This document shows positions 53,613 to 63,013 of a DNA stretch of 64,000 bases, one piece after another. The stretch spans positions 27,318,894-27,382,893 of the forward strand of contig CM020618.1 of the NCBI GenBank assembly GCA_009829735.1, given 5' to 3'. The position numbers were made by a program, and so were the translations under genes. The stretch comes from Pyropia yezoensis. Lineage: Eukaryota; Rhodophyta; Bangiophyceae; Bangiales; Bangiaceae. Positions within the stretch are counted from its first letter, which is position 1. The number at the start of each line of letters is the position of its first letter. The notes beneath the pieces were generated by a model. That model had not been told where the DNA came from, did no database searches, and saw nothing but the letters and a program-made list of their open reading frames with translations.

Positions 53613-55070
53613 CGTGACGACAGTGCAGATCGTACCACTTGCGAACAAATGCCCAACCGGACGTAGAACCGATCGGCACGGAAGGGCTCAACAGCACAAG
53701 CGCGGTGGCGGCGACAACCGCGACAGAAAAAAGATACCCAAAGACCACAAGAGGCCAGTGTGAGCCTCCAATCGTGTCACAGGCATCGACGGTTGACTCC
53801 TCGGCCGAGAGGTAGCCGGCACCAGAAGATGTCGTGGCCACGGTGGCGGCCGGCAGCGGTGATAACGATGGCGGCGGTACCAGTTGCAGCGACGGAGCCG
53901 CCCGCTTGCCCAGCCCGATTGCCACAAGCCGTGGCGACGGCACCACCAGCCGCGACAGCGACAGATGCACATGCACAACGACAGCAGTGGAGGACGTGGC
54001 GGCCGGTGTGCCTGCGGCGACGGTCCGAGCAATGGCGGCGGGTCTGGTGACACCCGTCCAGCGCAGGCCGCGGCAGAGTCCGCGGCAGCAGCGGTCGTCT
54101 CTGAAGAAGCAGCAGCGACGGCGGCAGCGACGGCGGCGACCGCCCAATGACGGCGGCGCCCGCCCAACGACGGCGGCGCCCGCCCAGCGACGGCGGCGCC
54201 CGCCCAGCGACGGCGGCGACCGCCCAATGACGGCGGCGCCCGCCCAGCGACGGCGGCGCCCGCCCAGCGACGGCGGCGCCCGCCCAGCGACGGCGGCGCC
54301 CGCCCAGCGACGGCGGCTCCCGCCCAGCGACGGCGGCGCCCGCCCAGCGACGGCGGCGCCCGCCCAGCGACGGCGGCGCCCGCCCAGCGACGGCGGCGCC
54401 CGCCCAGCGACGGCGGCGCCCGCCAAGCAAAGGCGGCGCCCGCCAAGCAACGGCGGCGCCCGCCAAGCAACGGCGGCGCCCGCCAAGCAACGGTGGCGCC
54501 CGCCAAGCAACGGCGGCGCCCGCCCAGAAACGGCGGCGCCCGCCAAGCAACGGCGGCGCCCGCCCAGAAACGGCGGCGCCCGCCCAGGGCGGGCGGGCGG
54601 CAGCAGGGAGACGGCGGTGATCCGCCGTATCGGACGAAGCAAGACGCGCAAGTAGGCAAAGGAGGGGAACGCGGCGAGGTCGTGCAGTGTCCTCATTGCC
54701 AAGCACGTCAGGGCCTCGTGCAGGCCGATCATCGGGGGTGAGTGTGTGGCGCCGCGGGGGAGGTGGGAGCGGAGGCGCGGCGCCGGGACGATCGACGTGG
54801 CCTGGTGGCGGATGCAGGCTCGCTGATGCCGAGCGTGACGCGAGAGCATCAGTCGATACCCACCACGTGACGTACCATGCGCGCTGGCGGGGGTCGCGAT
54901 CTGACACACTGCCAGGGTTCCTCGACGCCAGTGGGGTCCTCCCAACCCCAGCATCCTGGTACTGAGGTAGGGACGGGGAATGAACTACCATGGGCGGCGG
55001 GGCGGTAATTGACGGCCCGGCCCGAAGTACCGGCGCGCCGCAGGCGCGCGGCGCCGCACTCGGGCCCGAG
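53613..55070. other. Right subterminal region of the KDZ transposon
   Basis: No gene recognised. It is dominated by the 20-bp minisatellite at 54121-54590. The long leftward ORFs covering 53.6-55.0 kb exist only because a 20-bp unit with no stops reads through in all frames. The promoter of the Ulp1-type gene should lie just right of 53612. Confidence 0.45.
54121..54590. repeat. 20-bp minisatellite, about 23 copies
   Basis: The unit CGCCCAGCGACGGCGGCGCC is repeated without a spacer. Units at 54421-54580 mostly carry a variant with AAGCAA or AGAAA, so copies are ordered into two sub-blocks, which suggests local expansion. Because 20 is not a multiple of 3, frames cycle every 60 bp. It lies inside the proposed KDZ element. 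Confidence 0.92.
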
Positions 55071-55111
55071 GCTGGGCTTGTGTAGCACGAGCCCAGCGCA
55101 GGTCCGACTGC
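55071..55111 (-). repeat. Right inverted terminal sequence with palindrome
   Basis: GCTGGGCTTGTG-TAG-CACGAGCCCAGC (one arm mismatch), then GCA and GGTCCGACTGC (55101-55111). This is the reverse complement of the 2619-2658 arrangement, with three-base differences between palindrome and flank. No similarity beyond this core on either side. Confidence 0.6.
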
Positions 55112-55646
55112 ACGTCTGTGGGAGCGTGCTCTGTCCTTGCCTCATCCACCGTCCTGGCGACCGAGCCCTCTTGGGGCGCCTTCGCCCCTCCCCAGCACCG
55201 CGCCACCGCCCCCCTGCCTCGCAACCTGATGAGCAACAGCATGCAAGGCCTCGCGGCGTCCACTGGGGGACCTCGGGCTGGTGGCGGTGCGCCACTTGTG
55301 TCGTCGCTGTGGGAGGCCACTGCGGCCCTGCACCCAATGCGATGCGCCCGAGCGTTAGTCCCCCCTCGCTGACTGGTGATGATGCCCGCGCCGCGGGCTG
55401 GCCGCCGTAACCCCGCCGCGGGCGGGCCGCGGTGCGCCTACTTGAACGTGGCCGCCGCGGCCGCCACTGATGCACCATGCCTTGCCAGCATTCCCCTCGT
55501 GGTCACCTGTGGAGGAGGCTGGTGGGGAGGCGCAGGGGGGGCGCACGTCACCCGTCGGTGTGGGTGTGCAGCGGCTGCTGGGGAGGACGGCACCGCGGGG
55601 CCACCCCCCCCTCCCCCCTTTCTCGTTCGATCTTCTCGGCCCCGTC
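55112..55646. other. Upstream region of the PVEET-repeat gene
   Basis: About 0.5 kb right of the transposon end. GC-rich; no gene recognised. Presumed promoter and leader of the gene starting at 55647; the frame is open further upstream but without a signal peptide. Confidence 0.4.
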
Positions 55647-57101
55647 ATGGCGACTCACAAGCTCACCGCCGTAGCGGTGTTTGTGGCCCTTTCGAGCGTG
55701 GCGGCGGCGGCGCCGTCCCGTCACCTGGTTGCATGTGCAACTCTCTGCAACGGCGCCACCGCGGCAACCGCCCAAACGGCCTGTGTCCTCGATGGTGGCC
55801 AGCGTGGCCAGTGCGCGGACTGGTCCGCTGCCGCCCCCCCCGTCGGGGGCGGCATGCACGCCAGCCTAGACGCCAATGGTGACGGCGTCCTGGCCACCCC
55901 TGTCAATAAGGCGATGGACATGCGAGCGTGGGGGGTAGTGCCGTCCCGTCCGCGGCCGGTGGACCTTGCGCCGCCTGTGAACGGGCCGTCTGCCGAGGAC
56001 CAGCTGGCGGGGGATATGCCGTCGGACTTCCCTGCGATCGACAGCAGCATGACGGCCGAGGACGCGCTGCCCGACAAATCGCCGGTGGAAGAGACGCCTG
56101 TGGAAGAGGCGCCTGTGGAAGAGACGCCTGTGGAAGAGACGCCTGTGGAAGAGACGCCCGTGGAAGAGACGCCCGTGGAAGAGACTCCCTTCGAGGACGC
56201 GCCTGTGGACTTTCCCGCGGGCGATGCGCCGGCCGACGAGACGCCGGTGCAAGAGACGCCGGTGGAGGAGACGCCCGTGGAAGAAACTCCGGTGGCAGAG
56301 ACGCCTGTGGAGGAGACATCGGTGGAGGAGACACCGGTGGAGGATATCCCTGTGGACGATGTGCGGGCCGATGAGACGCCTGTGGAGGAGACGCCTGTGG
56401 AGGAGACGCCGGTGGAGGAGACACCGGCGGAGGACACCCCTGCGGACGATGCGCCAGCGGAAGAGACGCCTGTGGAGGATGCGCCGGTGATAGATACGCC
56501 GGTGGAGATGCCGGTGGAAGAAACTCCTGTGGAAGACACTCCGGTGGAAGAGACATCTGTGGAAGAGACGCCGGTGGAAGAGACGCCGGTGGAAGAGACG
56601 CCGGTGGAAGAGGCGCCGGTGGAAGAGACTCCTGTGGAAGAGACTCCTGTGGAAGAGAGGCCCGTGGAGGAGACACCCGTGGAGGGGACGCCGTCTGACG
56701 TTGCCGCGGATGACCCGCTCGCGGACGACCCTCCGCGCGACGCTGCAGCAGTGGGTGCCACGGCGGCGACGCCGCCCCGCCCTTCATCATGGGCGGCGGC
56801 GCGCCCCCGCCCCGTCGGCCGCCTCGCGGCGTTTGCCGTGCGCATCCGCACCACGGCGTCGGCGGTGCGCATCCGCGACGCGCTGTCGGCGGCGCTGCGC
56901 ACGGTCGTCACGGCGGCGACGACGGCGGGGGGAACGGCGGCGACGACGGCGGGGGGAACGGCGGCACCCGCGCCGCTGCCCACCCGTGGGGGAGTGGACT
57001 GTGGGCAGATGGACGCCGCGTTTGTTGCCCCCTGCTGCGCCATCCCCGCGTACGCCGCCGTGTCGCCCGTGTGTGCGACGCGGCCAAAGGTGGCGGCGTG
57101 A
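55647..57101 (+). CDS. Secreted PVEET-repeat protein (484 aa)
   Basis: ATG 55647 is chosen because it starts a clear signal peptide (MATHKLTAVAVFVALSSVAA, then AAPS). A short Cys-containing region follows (ACATLCNGATAATAQTACVL, GGQRGQCADW). The main body, residues ~145-355, consists of about 40 degenerate pentapeptides of the PVEET type, strongly acidic and Pro/Thr-rich. The C-terminal part is basic and Ala-rich, ending with four more Cys (VDCGQMDAAFVAPCCAIPAY, SPVCA). The paired Cys regions at each end and the extended acidic middle suggest a cell-wall or extracellular-matrix protein that could bind cations or sulfated polysaccharide; that is inference. No enzyme domain. The repeat is in frame at the DNA level (15-bp unit), with synonymous variation. 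Confidence 0.75.
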   Translation: MATHKLTAVAVFVALSSVAAAAPSRHLVACATLCNGATAATAQTACVLDGGQRGQCADWSAAAPPVGGGMHASLDANGDGVLATPVNKAMDMRAWGVVPSRPRPVDLAPPVNGPSAEDQLAGDMPSDFPAIDSSMTAEDALPDKSPVEETPVEEAPVEETPVEETPVEETPVEETPVEETPFEDAPVDFPAGDAPADETPVQETPVEETPVEETPVAETPVEETSVEETPVEDIPVDDVRADETPVEETPVEETPVEETPAEDTPADDAPAEETPVEDAPVIDTPVEMPVEETPVEDTPVEETSVEETPVEETPVEETPVEEAPVEETPVEETPVEERPVEETPVEGTPSDVAADDPLADDPPRDAAAVGATAATPPRPSSWAAARPRPVGRLAAFAVRIRTTASAVRIRDALSAALRTVVTAATTAGGTAATTAGGTAAPAPLPTRGGVDCGQMDAAFVAPCCAIPAYAAVSPVCATRPKVAA

Positions 57102-57718
57102 GGCGGTGGCCGGGGGGCCCCCCGGGGGGGGAAGGGGGCGCGGGAGAGTCGTGGCGGGGGTCGCCCCCCTGGCTCCCGCCTCTGCCGCCGCTACCGCGCG
57201 TCGTTTTATCGATTCCCTCCTGGGGGGGGGCGGGGCGGGTCGAGGTGGGGTGGGAAGGAGGAGGACTGACGGGACGGCCAGGCGCCGTGCGCCAGCGTGG
57301 TCTGTGGGAGGTGGGAGCGTGGGCAGCGGCAGTGCACTGCCGCTAGTGACCACCGTGGTGGGACCCGTTTTCTCGTCGTCGTGTGTTGGCGGCCAACGGA
57401 GGTGGGGGAGTGGAGGGGGGGGCAGGACACGCTTGCAAAGACGAATGGGAGCAACCAGCAGCTCTTGGTTTTGGTGACGCCCGAAAGACAGTAACAATTG
57501 TACGGAAGCACAGACGGAAAGAAAACACACGGCCATGTTCACGAAAAAAACGACACGTGGGGCGAAAAAAAGATAGTCACGTGCCACCCAGTCACCGCCC
57601 CCCCCACACCTAACGCGCGCGCTGTGGGGCGCGCCTTGTGGAGCGCGCCCACCGCCAGCCGCATCCCGCCCGCCGCCGCCACCGCCGCCGCCACCGCCGC
57701 CGCCGCTGCCGCCGCACT
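57102..57718. other. Region between convergent genes
   Basis: Contains 3' regions of both neighbours. 57480-57600 is A-rich for this genome (GAAAGAAAACAC, AAAAAAACGACA, GAAAAAAAGATAG). No gene recognised. Confidence 0.45.
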
Positions 57719-59659
57719 TCACTCGCCATTGCACTCGGCAAGGGCGTGGAGGTCCCGTATTTGGCTGGGCGACCGCTGGATGGGGGCCACCTCCCCCACG
57801 CCTCCTCCCCTCCCCTGCACCTCCCCCCCCTCTCCTCTCCGCGCCCACATGAGCCGCTCGTCCGCCCACGGCTCCTCCTCGTCCTCCCCCTCTTCCTCCT
57901 CTGGCAGCTCCTCTGTGGCGGGCAGCTCCGATACAGAGGGGAAGACGCCCGCGAGCGCGCCGTCGGGGGTGGCGTCGTACGCCCAGCCGGTTTGGAAGCC
58001 ATCATCCGACAGCGTCGGCCGGAGGGCCACCTCCCGCAGCCCCGCTTCCGCGCCGCCCCCCCCCCCGCCCCCCCCGTCGTCACCGCCGCCACCATACCCA
58101 TCGGGGGCACCCCCGCCGCCACGACCGTCACCCCCCCAGGGCGTCGACGACGCCCGCGGGGAGGGCGGCGACCACGACGACGAGTGGCCCGACGGCCGCC
58201 GACGAAAGGTAAAGGCGGCGAGCGCGGCGGCGGCGGCACCCACCACCCCCGCGGTGACGGCGCCAACGATAATGCCCACCGATGAGGCGGCCGCCCCCCC
58301 CTCGCCGCCGACGCCGGGCCCCCCCCCCCCCGGGTGCGGGGTGGCAACTAGGCTCTTGGTGCCCGCCAGGTCCACCGTCAGCCGCCGCCCCGCCACCGCC
58401 GGCGACCGCTCCAGCGCCCCCGCCCGTACGTACGTGGATAGCTCTTCCAGGCGCGGCCGCAGGGCCGCCGCGGAGCGGGTCGAGTAGCGGAGCTCGACGG
58501 TCACGTTCACCGCGTCGCCCCCCCCGCCGACCATGGTCACCACCGACCAGTTGGACGGGTTGGTGGCCGAGTGGGCGGCGAGAGCGGCGACGAGCGTCGT
58601 CGCGACGCCCAGGTCCACCCGCGAGCGGGGGGTGACGCGGAGCTCCATCTCCAGCACCACGTCCCCGTCATCGCCGGGGACGGGCGTGGAGGGCGCCGAG
58701 ATAAATGGGGGGGGGGTGGGCGGCACCGTGGGGGGGGCGCTCTCGTCGGGCACCTCGGCGGTGGGCGTCGGGCCCCCGTCGTCAGGGTCTGGGAGGCGGG
58801 GGTTGGTGGCGGGCGTCGCCGGCACCGTCGTCGCGGGGGACGCCGCGGGGGACTCCGTTGGGCCGGCCGACGGCGCTGGCGTCGGGCTCGCCGGTGCGGT
58901 GGCTGTGGGGGTGGTGGTGGGGTCCACCGTTTCGTCTGGCGGTGAGGGGCTTGCCGACACCGTGGCGGTTGCCGATGCGCTTGGTGTGGGCGACGGCGTC
59001 GGGGACGGCGTCGGGGATGGTGTCGCAGACGGCGTCGCAGACGGCGTAGCGGACGGCGTAGCGGACGGCGTAGCGGACGGCGTAGCGGACGGCGTAGCGG
59101 ACGGCGTAGCGGACGGCGTAGCGGACGGCGTCACGGACGGCGTCACGGACGGCGTCACGGACGGCGTCACGGACGGCGTCACGGACGGCGTCACGGACGG
59201 CGTCACGGACGGCGTCACGGACGGCGTCACGGACGGCGTCACGGACGGCGTCACGGACGGCGTCACGGACGGCGTCACGGACGGCGTCACGGACGGCGTC
59301 ACGGACGGCGTCACGGACGGCGTCGACGACGGAGTCGACGACGGCGACAGCGACGGGGACGGCAACGGTAACGGCGACGGCGACGGCTCGAGCACCTCTG
59401 TCGGGGCCGGTGTCGGCATGGCCGTCGGCAGCAGCGTTTCGGCCACCGGCTCTGCCGTCGCCGACGGCGTGGCCGTTGGCGCAAGCGTCTCGGCAATCGG
59501 CGCGGCCGTCGCCGACGGGGTGGCGGTCGCCGCCGCCGGCGTCGCCGTCGGCGCGAGCGTCTCGGCGACGGGGTCCGCCGACGGCGCCGGCAACGGCGAA
59601 GGCGTGGCCGCCGCCACGGGGGGGGGCGTCACCGTCGGCACGACCGTCTCTGCGACGGG

Positions 59660-59691
<32 letters not shown>

Positions 59692-60154
59692 TGGCGGCCG
59701 CCGCGGGCGGCGTCGCCGTCGGCGCCAGCAGTTCGGCGACGGCATCCGCCGGCGCAGACGGCGACGCGGCGGCGGGGGGCGTTGCCGATGGTGCTGCCGC
59801 CGCGGCGGTGGCCACCGCGGCGGCCCCGGCCCCGGCGGTGGGGGCCGGCGCTGGCGTTTGCGCTTGCGTCTGCGGCGGCGTCACGGACGCTGGCGTCTGC
59901 GTGGGCGGCGCCGACCGCCCGCCGGCGCCAACGGGGGTGGAGGCGGGGGCGGGGGTGGGGGTGGGGGTGGGGGTGGCGCCCGACGGCAGCGGCGGCGAGG
60001 CGGTGGCGGCCACGACGGCCGCCGCCGCTGCCGCCGCCGCTGCGGTGGCGGCGGCGGCCACCACCACCGCCACCGTCACGCTCATCGCCCCCCCCACCTG
60101 GCGGGGGCGACGGCGGCGCCGCGGGGGCGCGCCGCCGCCGCCGCCGCCTGCCAT
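57719..60154 (-). CDS. Mucin-like single-pass membrane protein with VTPS repeats (811 aa)
   Basis: The leftward frame opens at ATG 60154; an internal ATG at 60085 (MSVTVAVVVAAAATAAAAAA) gives a better signal peptide and may be the real start. Residues ~50-510 are Pro/Thr/Ser/Ala-rich, including ~16 VTPS then ~9 SATP tetrapeptides, a likely heavily O-glycosylated stalk. A folded segment follows (VVLEMELRVTPRSRVDLGVA, TNPSNWSVVTMVGGGGDAVN, VTVELRYSTRSAAALRPRLE, RRLTVDLAGTKSLVAT). Then one transmembrane helix (SVGIIVGAVTAGVVGAAAAA, LAAF) with a stop-transfer FRRR, and an acidic cytoplasmic tail (LPEEEEGEDEEEPWADERLM). The architecture is that of a cell-surface adhesion or wall-sensing protein. 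The extracellular beta-rich domain is not one I can name. The frame is clean throughout. Confidence 0.75.
59027..59324. repeat. 12-bp minisatellite encoding the VTPS/SATP stalk
   Basis: GGCGTAGCGGAC (about nine copies) and then GGCGTCACGGAC (about sixteen) in tandem. The unit is a multiple of three, so length changes keep the reading frame of the membrane protein on the minus strand. The open plus-strand frame with VTDG repeats is its shadow. Confidence 0.9.
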
Positions 60155-62968
60155 GGCGGGGGCGCGCGTCGGCGGCGCAGGGGCGTCTCGGAACGGGGCG
60201 GGGACGCAAGAGGGGTGAGGGGGAAGGGGGGTGCGGGAAGCGGGGAGGAGGGGATGATGGGTAGGGTGGAGGCGGGGGGGGGGGGGAAGGGGAGAGACGG
60301 GGGGAGGGGGGGAAGATGCCGCGATGCGGATGCGTAGGCAGATGGGTGCGGGGCTTTGCCGCCCGCGACGTGAATGGGGAAAACAGGAGAGGGGGGGGGG
60401 GGGGAGGCAGCGAGGAGCGGGGTGGCGGGCGGCCAGACTCCACCTTGTGCCGTCGTCCCTGTCAACGCGCGGGGGACGGTGCCGGCGGCTTGCGTCGCGC
60501 GTGTGGCGGGAGTGGGGGGGGTTGGCTCGTAGCCGGCGCCACCTGCCGCCAACAGGGGGGGGGGGGTGTGCAGGATGGGGAGGAGGCGGGCGGGGGAGGA
60601 GGGCGGTGCGACGCCCCCCCCCCTGACTAGCTAGCTAGGGGTGGACAACCGCCGCTCCTCCCACGGGGCGGAGCCCACAGCCGTGGGTCAGCCCTCGGGC
60701 CGCCTACCGACACCCCCCCCCCCCCCCCCCCCCCGCATCTCATCGGTCGACGGCCGTCAGGCAGGGCCCCTCCGGCCGTCGGCGCGTTGCCCCACACCCC
60801 ACCCCGGCGCGCGACGCCGCGCGGCGGGCAGCACCCCCCCGAGGACGTGGCCGGGCTGGAGGGGCGGCTGGCGCGGTGGCGGCGGCGGCGGCCACACCAC
60901 CGGCGGCGGTACGTAGCGCGCGGGGCGGGCGGGCGCCCCGGCCGCCGCGCAGGCCGCTGCGTCAGCTGCCCCCTGACGGCCGGCGCGCGCGGCGGTGCGG
61001 GAGAGGGGGCGGACGGGCACAAGGCCGGCGCGGGGGGGTCTCCCCGCGGGGGGGGGGCGGGGGCTCGCGTCGGCACCTGTCCCCCCTGGCGTCGGCACCC
61101 ACACCCCCGCCTGCACGCTCTCGCTAGTGGCTGCTCTGTCTCCTGTACTGGTTTTTGTTTCGCTCTGCACCTCGCCCCGCACTCCCCCCCCCGTGCAGCG
61201 CCGGCACCTACGCTCCACGGCGCGTCGCGCGGCGGCGCGGCGGGCATCCGCGCGGGCCCCGGGACGACGGGACGACGGGGTGAGGTGCACTCCCAGGAGC
61301 CGACGCGCGCGCCTCGGGGCGGGCGGCGGAGGCCCCCCAACCAGCCTCCCCAAAGGATGAATGACAGTCTCGGGCGGCCAGACGGGCCATCCGACTGGCT
61401 ACGGGCCTTGGCACGGTGGGTTCAAAAAGGAGAAAGAAAAAAAAACGGGGGGTGCTGATGGTGGAATGGGCGGCGGGCGGGAGGGGCGCGGGGTGGGGAG
61501 GGAGCTTCCCCTCTTGAAGCGGCTGCACCCCGCTGCCCTCTCCCCCCCCCTCCACAAAATGTCGTCCAGAGAGGGTGTGGCAGCGCTCTGGTCCTCGCGC
61601 CCATGTGTCGGAAAGTGTGGCTGCTTGAGACAGTCGACCGCCGTTTGGCTGTGAGCAGAGGACGGGGAGGCGGGGTGGCAGACGCCCCCCCCCCCCCCCC
61701 CGCAAGCCGCCCTTTGGGTGGGGGGGCGCGAATCGCTCTTCTCCATTCCCCGTCCCCAGCGAGCCGGACAGAGAGGGGCCTGATCGTGGCGTCCTGCTGA
61801 GCGGGCACCGGCGGCGGCGTGTGCCCGCGCGGCGCCTACGCTGCACGGCGCTCTGCCTCCCTGACGGCCCATTCCGGATATGGCATACAGCCGTGGACCA
61901 CACACCCCACCGAGGCTGGGGGGGGTGTGCTGGTCAATCTCGGCCGACGACGCTGCGCGGGGGGACTACGTAAGCAGCGGCGGCAGCCGGCAGCGAAGGG
62001 CGGCGTCGAGGTGGCCACATCATATGTGGTGAAGGGGGTGGTGGGTGAGGGGGGGGGGGGGCGACAAGGAGAGCAGCGCCAAGTCCGATGGAGAGGGGCG
62101 GTGGCTGATTGGGCATGCAAGGGGACTCCGTTTCGGGACAGATGATCGGGGCCTAGGGCGTGCGGCTACGACTCGGGGTGCTCTCTCCGGAGGGCTATGG
62201 TCCGCCTTAAATCGTGTCGCAATGGACACGCGGCGCACCGTCACCTTACTTAATCTGATACATGAAGTAAATCTCGTGAAGTCTCGACACAAATAGTCAG
62301 CTCAGTACTGTCCGCCCGTCGGCACCGCGGTGAAGCTCGTGACTGCTCGCCGAGGGGGACACTCTTGGTGACCGCCTGATCGCTCGCGAGCAACTGTCCA
62401 TGTTGGTAATACTGTATGTACAGCCATGCAGTCGTCAACCTCGAGATCATACAACAGCAACAGGCCAACAACCACGACCGCCCTGCTTGATCCAAAAGGG
62501 GCAACTGAGGGGGGGGGAAGGGGGGGGAGCCTGACACCTCCTGGCAGCGTCCACGCCGAGCCGCCGTAGCGGCGCCCCCCGCCGCCTCGTCGCCGTGGGT
62601 GCCACGGCCAACACCACACGCAGCAGGGCAGGTAGGTAGCCACGACGCTGCCGCGCCGCGCGGCGCGGCAACGGCGCACGCGCGCCAGGTCGGGGGACTG
62701 AGCTCGTCTCCCCTCCCCCCCCGTTGCCGCCCTCTCCCCCTCTGCCTCTCTAGACCTCTTTAGGCCGCCGCCGTGGCGCCGCGCCGTGCCGCACCCCGTT
62801 TTCCCCGTCGCCCCCGTGCCCAGCCTATTCCCGCCCCCGCCGCCCGCCCGCTGCCGGCCGGCTTGCCGTGCCGCCGTCCGCCTGCCCGAGCACCGCGGTC
62901 GCCGGCGGCGGGCTGGCCCCGGACCGCGTTACGCTGGGCGCTGCCGGGCGTCGACTCTGTCAGCTCTC

Positions 62969-63005
<37 letters not shown>

Positions 63006-63013
63006 GCGGTATT
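60155..63013. other. Intergenic region
   Basis: About 2.9 kb, with many G- and C-runs (for example 60714-60734 and 62969-63003). 62150-62470 is less GC-rich. ORFs on both strands are compositional; none has recognisable motifs. Both flanking genes should have promoters here. Confidence 0.45.

Larger units (their letters stand above)
2619..55111. mobile_element. KDZ-superfamily DNA transposon with Ulp1 gene, split by nested LTR retrotransposons
   Basis: Proposed limits are two inverted copies of a ~40-bp end sequence (2619-2658 and 55071-55111). Between them, on the outer parts, lie a KDZ/HMGXB3-type transposase gene (+, 3932-7384) and a convergent Ulp1-type protease gene (-, 53612 to 51576 continuing 13021 to 12174). 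Zisupton-type KDZ elements are known to encode SWIM-bearing transposases and Ulp1 proteases, so the gene pair fits the family. Removing 13022-51575 and one 5-bp target duplication leaves about 13.9 kb. I see no matching host target duplication outside the ends (GTGGGGAG left, ACGTCTGT right), so the exact limits are uncertain. Both genes carry a disabling stop, so this copy is probably not autonomous. Confidence 0.6.

Noticed and set aside
53563..54991. Three long leftward ORFs (323-463 codons) and a rightward one over 53.6-55.0 kb
   Set aside because: They are held open by the 20-bp stop-free minisatellite read in different frames (20-residue periodic text). Sequence outside the repeat has no recognisable motif.
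55721..57043. 440-codon leftward ORF with VSSTG repeats
   Set aside because: Antisense shadow of the PVEET-repeat protein, which has a clear signal peptide on the plus strand.
58533..60218. 561-codon rightward ORF with VTDG repeats
   Set aside because: Antisense shadow of the mucin-like membrane protein. The minus frame has signal peptide, transmembrane helix and acidic tail; the plus frame has none.
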